From Capronia americana (lineage: Eukaryota > Ascomycota > Eurotiomycetes > Chaetothyriales > Herpotrichiellaceae), in NCBI GenBank assembly GCA_016110215.1, contig JADWQD010000025.1:223705-287704 (forward strand): a DNA stretch of 64,000 nucleotides. Direction: 5' to 3'. Under the pieces are notes generated by a model that made no database searches, was not told where the DNA came from, and worked only from the letters and a program-made list of their open reading frames with translations. Below are positions 55,463 through 64,000 of the stretch, in pieces (position 1 is the stretch's first letter; every line of letters starts with the position of its first letter). Position numbers and translations under genes: made by a program.

Positions 55463-57028
55463 TCAGTCGAAGATTCCCTTGAATTGTGACAACCTTTGCG
55501 TCGGCGCAATTTCTGCCGGAAACCTCGATCTCGTCAAACGACTCCTGCTATTTTGTTGCTGTTCTTGTTCCTGCATGGAAGCAAAAGAATGCATCTCCGA
55601 ATCTCGAATGCGACGCGTCGAGGTGGATGTGGAGGCAGCGTTGTCCGCCGTGTTGTCCCATGTCACAATGTCTGGCTCTTGCTCAAAGTTGGGCTCATCC
55701 CATTGTCGGTCGTCCTCGTCAGCCGGGATAAAAAGACTGTTTGGATCGATGCTTGCTGAAGGGACTACAGCGGCAGAGGTTAGCGGATCAGCCTGAGCGA
55801 GTGGCGGTTGCGCCGCGCTCTCTCTATCACGGAGTGAGGTCCGTGCTGGAGGAGGCATGTCGCTTCCTGCGCCCGCTGCCGGTCGAGAACTGGCCTGGAG
55901 ACTTCCCGAGGTTGCAGCTGGAGTCTCAGAGTTGCGTGATGCCGGACGCATGGAGAGATCTCGTGCAGGCGTGGTTCTGGTTGATGCGTTTGAAGCATTG
56001 CTTGGGACATTCGTCGACCCCCTGGTCATCAGTGTAAATTCTGCCGCAAGGCCACCTTCTCCGTAACTGATCTGCATCGGTCGGTTTCCTCGTGAGTATC
56101 TTGCTGTGACCGGAGTGCGCATAGTCTCTGCATGAGCTATGATGGATCGGAAGTCCTTGACCATCGTGCCAATATGGAGGCCTTCCTGCACATTAAAATC
56201 GTTGAAGTCTTTTCGCTCCACGGCAACAGAGGTGTGCATGGGTTGCTTGAGAATTTCTGCGTTTCAGTCAGTCACCGGTCCTGACAGCCGTATAAGTATA
56301 ACAGACCTCTGCCGGCTTGGATCTTCTCAGTATAGCTGGTGAAGGTCACCTTCCCATTCTGAAAGTACCAATCCAATTGATCAGTCTTGGGCCCGAAGTA
56401 TTCCACCACGTCCCTGAGAGTTCGTGAAGAGGCAGTCCAGTAGTTGGTCGACCCAAGCTTGTCAAAAGCCGCATGCATGATCTCCCCAGGCTCATAGGAC
56501 AGTCGATACGTCTTGATTATGCCTTGTCGGCAGTTTAGTCGAAAGACCAATCGGCATTCTGCTTGATCTGGATTGGCTTGCAACTCGCAATCGCACGTTT
56601 CGAGCCCACCCTCTTTATCTCGGTCTCCTAGTCGGCGTTTGAAGATGGACAGAAGTGCCTATCACAATCAGAGACTTGCGCAGGTGATACGGGTGTGAGG
56701 AACTTTACCCGATTCTGGATTTTACAAGACCATTGCTTCTGCGGAGCAGGACCTGACGCAGTCCTCGCGCCGAGTGAGAAATGGTATTTGGTGAAGAAAG
56801 ATGAATCAAGAGTGAATGCCGCATGAGCAGTTTTGGATATGTTCAGACTCGAGAAGCGCAGCTTGTCCCGTTAGTCGAGGAGGGCCCGGGTATCCATTCC
56901 AGACAACGACTTACGAATTGGGGCGTAGCCTCAAGTGAGACATCTTCGTCAAACTTTGCCAGGCACGTGAGGAAGTCGTGAAGGTGCACGACCCCAGACG
57001 GAGTGACAGTAAACAGGAGGGTCGGCAT
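55463..57028 (-). CDS. RAD9: DNA damage checkpoint clamp protein Rad9
   Basis: Rad9 is the large subunit of the PCNA-like 9-1-1 clamp that activates the ATR-type checkpoint kinase. Four exons, 56915-57028, 56709-56861, 56307-56658 and 55463-56256, give 470 residues, with every junction in frame. The two tandem clamp folds are visible: MPTLLFTVTPSGVVHLHDFLTCLAKFDEDVSLEA with LRFSSLNISKTAHAAFTL, then ALLSIFKRR, CRLVFRLNC and ERKDFNDFNVQEGLHIGTMVKDFRSII. From about residue 300 the tail is Ser/Thr/Pro-rich and disordered, with many possible phosphorylation sites, as expected for Rad9. Intron 1 uses an AAG acceptor (GGACAAG) with a CGACTAAC branch site. The tail's exact phosphosites are not predictable here. 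Confidence 0.93.
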
Positions 57029-57366
57029 TGACTGTCATTTCGTCTTGACGGAACGCGCTGTTCGACCTCGTCTCTGCTGCCGCCGCGAACCGCGACTTGA
57101 ACGCGCGAAATCGCAGTCGCGATGACGTCATCTTGAACGCCGCCTGAGACTCACCTAAGACTCGCCGGAGCCTCAATGGTCAACCATCATCCAACCATCA
57201 ACAACTGCCACAGCAGTTCTCGCTTGGCCAATAAAACTGTATCGAAATAGTTTGATATGCCACTTCTCCTCTCTTCCTCCTGGCCGCGCTCGCGATCCAT
57301 GGTGACCTCTCTGTTTTGGATCTCCGTCAAGTCTTAACTTGACCAAAGCCGACCAAAGACTCGAGC
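57029..57366. promoter_or_regulatory. bidirectional promoter, RAD9 / F-box LRR gene
   Basis: 338 bp between divergent starts. No specific site is claimed; short direct repeats (CGACCAAAG) occur near 57346-57360. Confidence 0.5.
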
Positions 57367-59086
57367 ATGGCTTCATATGAAGGCGAGAGCCTGCCTGACG
57401 AGATTCTGTCTATGATATGCCAGGAACTCGGAAATGACAGGGACTTCGGTTCGCTGTTCAAGTGCGCTCTCAGCTCAAAGTCATTTGCAGATCCAGCACT
57501 CCGAACAATCTATCAGTGAGTTTGCGCTTTCAGTGGATGGAATTGGACCTGCCAAACTAATGCGCTTCAGGTTACATCAGTATTCACCCGCATTTGAGCA
57601 AAGAGACGACATGGATTTCAAACAGCGACCCGGTGACTACCTTACGAAACATGCGGAACATGCTCAGTTCTTCCGCAGGTGGACTGTGTTGTGGCGCTCC
57701 ATCACGCTATCTAGTCTTGACGACGATGTCACCTACAAGCCCTACTGCCGTTATATCAAGACTCTGGATTTCCGAAACTTATCACTAATGCTTGATGACA
57801 TGAACTTTACCGGACCTATTCGAACAGCCTTTTTCGCAGGTAGACTTCGTCCTTTCCATTTCCCCAGGACAGAGTACAGGAGGCAAATCGTGGACATTGT
57901 TGCGACAGTCAACGCCATTGGAGAGGCAGTCACCGCGAAGACAACGCTTCTTGAAGAGATCGACGGCCATATCAGCCCAGGATTCCTGCCAAGATGGATT
58001 TCTCGTTCCCCGAGACTCGAGACAATGGTTCTATGGAAGGGTGATGCACTGGTGAATGGCGCAGGTCAAGCGATCGCCGAGCATTGCGAGAATTTCCGGA
58101 ACCTGACCATTCACGAGTGGATGTCTCCAGATGCAGATGCATTGTTTGCCGCATTCCTCACTCAGCTCAAGCCGGATACCCTGACCTATTTCGAGATGAT
58201 CAGCTTCAACAATATCGGGAAGCTTTCATTCCAAGCACTCGGACGACACAAAAGGCTGGAGCAGCTGGACCTGGGGAATCTGAACGAGGATGCAGTGCGC
58301 AACCTAAACGCGCTAAAGGCTTGCACTTCCATACACACCCTCAAGCTGGATGATAATTATGGCACCGTCCGACTTGAAGAGCTCCATAACGACGTGTTTC
58401 TCGAGGTGGCCGAATGGCTTAGCTCGTGCACAGAGCTTCGAGATCTTAGCTTGAAAAAGTTCTTCGATGGACCTGCCCTACTCTCTCGTGTACTGCATTC
58501 CCCGAACGTCAAACTGACCAGGCTTTCTCTGGAGGGTTATACGGTCCGCCACGTCAATGCCCAGCTCTTCCACAGCGCGCTTGCAGAGCAAACGACACTC
58601 GAGTCGGTGTTCCTCAAGGGAAACGGAGAAGACACTACACCTGACGATCTTCAGATCATGGTTGAGGGACTCTGCAATCTGACCAATCTGCGAGAGTTGG
58701 CTCTGAAGGACGTCTCGGACGAATTCACAGAAGAGCACATCATTGCTCTTGCACTCAGCCTCCCACTCCTTGAAGACTTCTGGACTAGTGGCGGCGAAGT
58801 CTCGGCGGACATTCTACCGCCCCTCGCTCAGCTCAAGCATCTAAAGAACCTAACGCTTTATGCCATGACCCAGTTCCACTCTGACCAGATTATGGAGTTC
58901 TTAATGAGCCTCGACGCAGAAAACCAGAAAGGCTTCAACTTGTTACTGATGGCCGCCGACCCGGACTTCGAACTGACTGAGGACAATCAAGATATGATTC
59001 GAGAGTACATCCGCGCCAACCTCGACGGCCGATTCGATTTTGTACTTTGGCGGGAAGCGGAGCTGAGTGATAGCGAGGATGACTAG
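57367..59086 (+). CDS. F-box protein with leucine-rich repeats
   Basis: Two exons, 57367-57515 and 57571-59086, give 554 residues. Exon 1 codes for an F-box (MASYEGESLPDEILSMICQELG... LRTIYQ) and is joined to the body by a CA|G split codon, GTGAGT donor, CTAAT branch and TTCAG acceptor. F-box proteins link substrates to SCF ubiquitin ligases through Skp1. The body is a series of irregular leucine-rich repeats, e.g. LEQLDLGNLNEDAVRNL, IHTLKLDDN, LRELALKDVSDEF and LKNLTLYAM, ending acidic (LSDSEDD). Such genes are multi-copy in filamentous fungi; the substrate is unknown. It converges on the kynureninase gene. Confidence 0.87.
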
Positions 59087-59371
59087 GAGTGTATTCCGCT
59101 TGAACGAATGATGATCGCGAAACGTCGACGGTACATAAATGCTAGTGGCGGCCACGCACGTGCCCAACGCGAGGCATCGCTTGATGAGGCGAGCAAAATA
59201 CCGCTTGAGGAAAGGCACACCTTCTACCGCGAACTCGTTTCTGAGGTTGCTGAAACACCATGCCGACTGACCACCTTGTATAGCAGATTCCCAGATTAGC
59301 GGCAAGGCATGAGTGGGAGTCGTCAGGAGAATCACTTTTCTCACCATGTCCCAACGGCGGGCGGCGTTAGC

Positions 59372-60879
59372 TCAAATGTTTGCCAGTCCCGGTGGGACAG
59401 CAGCTAAATTTGGCCCGGATGAAGCTTCACTGGTTAAAGCGGCTTCAAGGACCTGGCAGAAATGAAAGACATCGGCGAAGGAATTGTACAAGGGCGTCGG
59501 GGCAACTCGGATGACATCGGGTTTCCTCTCGTCGACGACGACACCGTTATTCTCGAGGTGCTCCAGCACGTGGTCGAGCAGACCGGGCGCCAGTCGAATA
59601 CTAAGTTGTGCGCCTCTCTCACTGGGGCTTGGGGGCGTGATGATGCCGAATTTTCCTGGAATTTTCCGAGACATTATGGCCAGAAGTTGTTCCAGATAAG
59701 CCGTCAGGCGGAGTGACTTCGTTCGCAATGTAGCCATGGAGGTTTCGTTGAAGATTTGCAACGACGCAATTACCGCGGTGATATCGAGTGCGCTGGGGTT
59801 GGATAGTTGGTAGCCCGCTGCGCCTGGTCTGGGCACAAACTCTGCGAAATATTAGTGTTTCAATGGTGGTAGTACTTCTCTGCATCGGTCTTACTGTTTG
59901 TCATCTGGAACCGGCTGCTCTTGTCGTCTCCCCACCATCCGCTTAGTCGTGGCCAGAACTTCTGGCCTGTCTCCTTGTCCATCTCGACCTTACCGTACTT
60001 TTCATTGACGAAAATACCTGCCATGGCTCCTGGCCCGGAGTTCAGGTACTTGTAGCTGCACCAGCATGCGAAATCAACATCCCAATCATGGAGTTTCAGA
60101 TCGACGTTCCCAACAGCGTGAGCCAGGTCCCAGCCTATGAGAATGCCTTTTGAGTGGGCGTGCTTGGTGATGGTGCATATGTCGAAGTATTGGCCCGTGT
60201 AGAACTGAATGCCCGGAAGAAGGATTAGCGCGAGCTCGGCGGCGTGCTGGTCTATCGCGTCGAGAATCTGTTGCGTAGGCAGGATCGGATGACGTTCGTC
60301 AGAAGGCTCCAGCAAGATCATCGCTTCTGCTGGATCGAGACCATGGTGAACGATCTGCGACTCGACTGCGTAGTGGTCACTTGGGAATGCCTTGCCCTCC
60401 AGCATGATCCTCCACCTCCCCTTGCCTTGCCGGCTAGGTCGGTAAAAACTCGACATGAGAAGATGCAGATTCCCTGTCAATGTACCCATGACCGCGACTT
60501 CATCCTGCTTCGCTCCGACAATCGGAGCCATGAGCTTTGCGGCGTGGTCATCGACATGCAGAAATGGTTGCAGCGGAGAGTCGGAGTGCTCGACAAAATG
60601 CCCTAAGACGCCCTTCGTCCGCCATTGAGTCAGAAAGGAAGTGACTAGACTTGCTGTCCGGGTGGGCTGGAGACCAAGAGAATTGCCGCAGAGGTATGTA
60701 CATGGACTTGATGGTGCTTCCTCTGGGGACTTCGTGAGGGTCGAGCGTTTCAAGTCGGACAGGGTTGGGATGTGGAATTCTGTGCGAAAGTGGGAGAGGG
60801 GATCTGTGGCGTCGAGGGAGCGAGCGTACGCCTGTGAGAAAGGATCAATGGTGTCTTCTGTGCTCTCCTGAGTGGCCAT
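59372..60879 (-). CDS. BNA5: kynureninase (L-kynurenine hydrolase)
   Basis: This PLP enzyme cleaves kynurenine or 3-hydroxykynurenine to anthranilate or 3-hydroxyanthranilate, on the tryptophan-to-NAD route. Two exons, 59895-60879 and 59372-59841, give 484 residues. The ATG at 60879 (MATQESTEDT) is chosen because the upstream frame opens with GTG. The intron rejoins FQMTN-KFVPRPGAAGYQ, a perfect family match. Landmarks: TYLCGNSLGLQP, GTLTGNLHLLMSSFYRP, the PLP-binding Lys277 in CSYKYLNSGPG after GWDLAHAVGN, WWGDDK and LSNPSALD near the end. Fungi often have two copies (BNA5-1, BNA5-2); which this is cannot be told. It is divergent from ISA2. Confidence 0.95.
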
Positions 60880-61293
60880 CGTTTCTGAAATCTTCTCAAG
60901 GATACCCTGCGCCTGTTTCTGGCTGGTTTTGGAAGGGTTCTTCCCAATAACTTGCCGTCGATTTGATTGTCCTGATCCAGCAGATTGTAACTTCGGCCAA
61001 GCAAACCATAGAGGAAAGAAAGCTCTCGGTACGTGAAATGGGGAAAGCTGGCCTATGGCCACGTCGACTCTCTAGTATAACAAACCCATCTATGACTCCA
61101 CGCCAGCAGAATAAGGAACGTATCCGACCAGGCGGATCGATGTAATTGTCAGCGACGCAATCGACCGACGTTTTGCCGCCTGTCCTGCGTCATTTGCACC
61201 GCGGCTCTTGCTTTCTAAACACCCATCCGGTTACAGACCACCTTCAGCCCAGCTTCACTTGTGTGATACAGATAAAATTTATTTTGCGGCATA
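60880..61293. promoter_or_regulatory. bidirectional promoter, kynureninase / ISA2
   Basis: 414 bp between divergent starts. An AATTTATTTT stretch at 61278-61286 lies just upstream of the ISA2 ATG. No site is recognised with confidence. Confidence 0.5.
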
Positions 61294-61980
61294 ATGTCAC
61301 AAGCGCCGTTGAAACTCGCTTTTGGTGCTGCACGACCCTTGCGAAGGTCCCGAGACCCGACGACGTACCTCCGTTTATGTCGAGCATGCAGAGCCCGCCT
61401 CTCCACAAATCGAACTCAGCGCCACAACTTTTTGTCTTCGAACAGACCCATTGCAGAATTCCCATCAACGAGGGTAACCTCGCGGGGACACTTCTCTAGC
61501 ACATCCACCACATGGGCGACCGCTGTCCTCCAGAACCCCCGTACCGATGACGATGGCAACGATATGACCATCACAATATCCGAACGAGCTGCGAGGCGCT
61601 TGAAGCAGATCACATCGGCGCCACCCCAGAAGAATACATTGACATCAAGTCCGACGTCGTCTCAGGAGGCGCATTTACGAGTCACCGTTACGAGCGGCGG
61701 GTGTCACGGTTTCCAATACCTCATGTCCCTCGAGGACGCGTCGAAGATTGACAAAGAGGAGGATACGATATTTGAATACAGTCCGTCGGAGGGCGAGTCA
61801 AGTAGCCCAGGGAATGACTCAGGCAGAGCAGAAGTCGTCATGGACTCTGCATCCCTCGAGTTGCTGAAAGGCAGCACTATTGATTTTACGCAGGAATTGA
61901 TCGGGAGTCAATTCAAAGTGGTAGGGAATCCAAGAGCAACAAGTAGCTGTGGGTGTGGGACGAGTTTCGATATTGAATGA
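61294..61980 (+). CDS. ISA2: mitochondrial iron-sulfur assembly protein Isa2
   Basis: Isa2 acts with Isa1 and Iba57 to assemble [4Fe-4S] clusters in the mitochondrial matrix. The intronless frame gives 228 residues. The first ~85 residues are very basic with Arg/Ser/Thr and no acidic residues before the HFSSTSTTWA segment, a matrix presequence. The A-type domain starts at MTITISERAARRLKQI. The three ligand cysteines are in place: Cys137 in SGGCHGFQY, and Cys219 and Cys221 in SSCGCGTSF. A ~45-residue acidic Ser/Glu-rich insertion (EYSPSEGESSSPGNDSG) interrupts the domain, longer than in yeast. The sequence HGFQY assigns it to the Isa2 rather than the Isa1 type. Confidence 0.95.
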   Translation: MSQAPLKLAFGAARPLRRSRDPTTYLRLCRACRARLSTNRTQRHNFLSSNRPIAEFPSTRVTSRGHFSSTSTTWATAVLQNPRTDDDGNDMTITISERAARRLKQITSAPPQKNTLTSSPTSSQEAHLRVTVTSGGCHGFQYLMSLEDASKIDKEEDTIFEYSPSEGESSSPGNDSGRAEVVMDSASLELLKGSTIDFTQELIGSQFKVVGNPRATSSCGCGTSFDIE

Positions 61981-62653
61981 CGAGATGCGGCTCCAACGAA
62001 CTACGTGGACGGTCGACGGGAAGACGGAAGCAAATTATATGGCTTTGAGAGGCAACGATCTTGCGCATTGCTAACAATTCCCCAATGTGTTCTCCCGTTT
62101 TTGACCGTTCCCTTCGCTCTGCTGCTCGCGGCTCCCGTCCGGTTTTCTGGCCTTTGCTGAGTATGGCAGCTTCGCATGTGGACATTGTACCGTGGACTCG
62201 ATCTTCAGCAAGATGTGGCTTACTCGCACTGTCCGTCTATTTCTATCTACGACAGTTCTCATATCGGGTCGGACTACTATACCCACGGGCTTCATGCCTC
62301 CAATAGAATGCGACGAAATGGAAGCGACTCGCACCACCCGACCTGAGCAGCCTAAAACCCACCCACGCATCGACCTAATCAAGATACAGACCTTTCGGTT
62401 TCGTCACGTTTCGGACACGAATTTGCGCAGTCCCTACACTCACATTGGTTGAGCCGCCACTCTCTCGTGCCGCCTCAACCCCTGCGCCGCCATCCTCGTC
62501 CGTAATCAGGACGAAATCCGTACCTTGGTGCGTCTTGATCAGGTCGTCAAGCAGTTCGTCTTCAGCATTGTCACTACCTGTGTCCCATTGAGATCCGGCT
62601 TGGTGAGGCTCTGCGGCTTTGCAATCGCCAACGACTTTCTCAAATGTGTAAAT
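61981..62653. other. intergenic between convergent genes
   Basis: About 670 bp between ISA2 and the oxygenase gene. No coding or structural feature is supported. Confidence 0.5.
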
Positions 62654-63778
62654 TCACGTTTCCTCTGTGTATACACTGCCATACGTCGCTCGCAATCTGG
62701 CACTCAAGTGTTGACCAGCCGTTAAACTTGGCTGCACGTCTGCTTCTGCAGCATCGTGTCCCACGACCTTGCCCTTGAAACTCGCTGCTCTCTCCTCAAC
62801 AAGCGGCGAGGGTACGGGTGTCAGGACGGTATCATTGGCCGGCTGAACGAACATGGCGATTGAGAACCTGTCCACATTGCTAGCCACTGCTGTGTCGCCA
62901 TTCTGGCGAGCATTCGTTGTCAAAACAACGCGATGGACGGTGGATCTGAGTAGCCCGTTCGTCCAGTAACTCAACAGGTCGCCAATATTCACCACTATGG
63001 GTGGATATGTCTTGGAGTGGTAGTTTTCTGGAAAGACCGGCACGCTCGCCCACGTGTCTCCATCTGGGTTCAGGATCTCGAGGCCTGGTTGGTCCGGTCG
63101 AGTGAAGAGCAGGGTGATGCTCCCATAATCCGAGTGCGCGCCTGCTCGGATGTCGAACTCCTGGTCGTAATCCGAATGCGGCGGGACTGTTGGATAGTAT
63201 AGGAATCGAAGGGTTTGAGGTGCATTCTCGTGGGATCGAACCAGCCAGTCGGCATCCTCGATTGCAAGTCCTAGGGCGATGAGCCGGAGAAGACGGTTGG
63301 CTATCCTGCGACATCTGGCGTGAAAGTCGCGGAGAACTGCATCATTCTTCTGGAACGCCGTGGGAATCGGTTGACGCCATTGATCCGTGGCGGGATCCGG
63401 GTCGACCAAGTTGAATGCTTGTTTGAAATCACCTCGTTGGTGCTTTTTCGGATCAAGGTTCTCGACGTGCATCCCGACGTAGCCACGGTTGTTCTTGATG
63501 CGGCACTCGTCTTTCTCCGACGGCGCAGCCTCTTTGAAGAAAGACCGCGATATGTCGAAGACGTAATCGACAAGGTCTTCATTGAGGTCATATGTCCGTC
63601 CATCGCCTTCTTTTCCAGGTGCTGGGGAACCGGCAATCCACAGGAACCCCCATTTTGCGGCTGCTTTCACAATTGCCTGGCCCAGTTCAGGCGTCTCTTG
63701 AGAGATGTCGAAGAGAGGCAGATCAATCGACTCGTCAGAAGCACCATCCGCGCCTTGGGGTAGCGTGACCGAAGGCAT
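62654..63778 (-). CDS. 2-oxoglutarate/Fe(II)-dependent oxygenase (IPNS-like)
   Basis: The 374-residue intronless product belongs to the isopenicillin N synthase-like family. The iron ligands are present: His215 and Asp217 in AGAHSDYGS, and His282 in STVHRVV; Arg304 with the RFSIAMF stretch is the 2-oxoglutarate-binding pair. An N-terminal DIN domain (PLFDISQETPELGQAIVKAA) and the EKDECRIKNNRGYVGM block are typical. These enzymes hydroxylate or desaturate small molecules, and the substrate cannot be inferred. Some relatives work in nicotinate or flavonoid-like pathways. No biosynthetic partner gene lies next to it, so it is probably not part of a cluster in this window. Confidence 0.93.
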   Translation of the reverse strand: MPSVTLPQGADGASDESIDLPLFDISQETPELGQAIVKAAAKWGFLWIAGSPAPGKEGDGRTYDLNEDLVDYVFDISRSFFKEAAPSEKDECRIKNNRGYVGMHVENLDPKKHQRGDFKQAFNLVDPDPATDQWRQPIPTAFQKNDAVLRDFHARCRRIANRLLRLIALGLAIEDADWLVRSHENAPQTLRFLYYPTVPPHSDYDQEFDIRAGAHSDYGSITLLFTRPDQPGLEILNPDGDTWASVPVFPENYHSKTYPPIVVNIGDLLSYWTNGLLRSTVHRVVLTTNARQNGDTAVASNVDRFSIAMFVQPANDTVLTPVPSPLVEERAASFKGKVVGHDAAEADVQPSLTAGQHLSARLRATYGSVYTEET

Positions 63779-64000
63779 GACTGAGAAATGACAATGTTCG
63801 CACGGTCGAGGACAGTCACAATCCCCGACTGAAATCTTGACTCACCATATACTAGTACGAAGACTCTGGCGTTCGTGCTGTGTGTTTCATTGAGAACCTG
63901 ACCAAGGGAGATATCAGTAGCCGTAGGAGAGTTCCCTGTCACGTGCACGCTACCACACAATGCACGCCTTGCAGTTCATCATGGCTGTTGCGCAATTATT
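63779..64000. other. upstream region of the oxygenase gene, window edge
   Basis: The last 222 bases hold the promoter side of the oxygenase gene. No complete gene is visible; any gene to the right begins beyond the window. Confidence 0.4.

Noticed and set aside
62654..63778. Possible secondary-metabolite gene cluster around the 2OG oxygenase and the transcription factor
   Set aside because: There is no backbone enzyme (PKS, NRPS, terpene synthase) in the window and the neighbours are housekeeping genes.

Overview
The window is nuclear DNA of a filamentous ascomycete (Pezizomycotina). Evidence: genes with short phase-consistent introns (about 44-95 nt, one of 150 nt) carrying GTRNGT donors and CTRAC-type branch sites, a HET-domain gene, 2EXR/F-box-like LRR genes, a fungal-specific transcription factor, and a mixture of genes on both strands with no operons. 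A eurotiomycete or black-yeast relative is possible, but I cannot fix the order from sequence alone.

Layout. 0-9 kb: pyruvate dehydrogenase E1 beta (PDB1), a gene-poor 2.6 kb stretch, an F-box-like LRR gene and the mitochondrial outer-membrane gene MCP1. 9-16 kb: a long coiled-coil protein, a gene-poor stretch, a HET-domain gene and a small C2H2 protein. 16-25 kb: tRNA methyltransferase TRM1, a gene-poor 4 kb with one tentative gene and a truncated ferric-reductase relic, then a RING-like protein. 25-34 kb: MRP21, a Cdc25-like rhodanese phosphatase, a MYND protein, an RRM protein, a nitrilase-family hydrolase and eIF3 subunit l. 35-44 kb: a doubtful small gene, PAF1, cytochrome c heme lyase (CYC3), a fungal transcription factor, then a gene-poor 1.8 kb. 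43-53 kb: UBC6, SAM50, YIP1, an HRI1-like gene and a GH3 beta-glucosidase. 53-64 kb: an RCC1/ATS1-like gene, a tRNA, the checkpoint gene RAD9, an F-box LRR gene, kynureninase, ISA2 and a 2-oxoglutarate oxygenase.

Most genes are core housekeeping. Many act in mitochondria (PDB1, MCP1, TRM1 long form, MRP21, CYC3, SAM50, ISA2), and several head-to-head pairs share a 340-420 bp promoter (MRP21/phosphatase, nitrilase/eIF3l, PAF1/CYC3, UBC6/SAM50, RAD9/F-box, kynureninase/ISA2). Splice structures were worked out by eye and checked for frame; lengths given are for the spliced products.

I found no convincing new multi-gene system. The best leads are small-scale: a GC-AG intron in YIP1, AAG 3' splice sites in YIP1 and RAD9, a frame-neutral intron in the RING gene, dual-start genes (TRM1 and the phosphatase), a tRNA with an odd anticodon loop, and a decayed ferric-reductase fragment.
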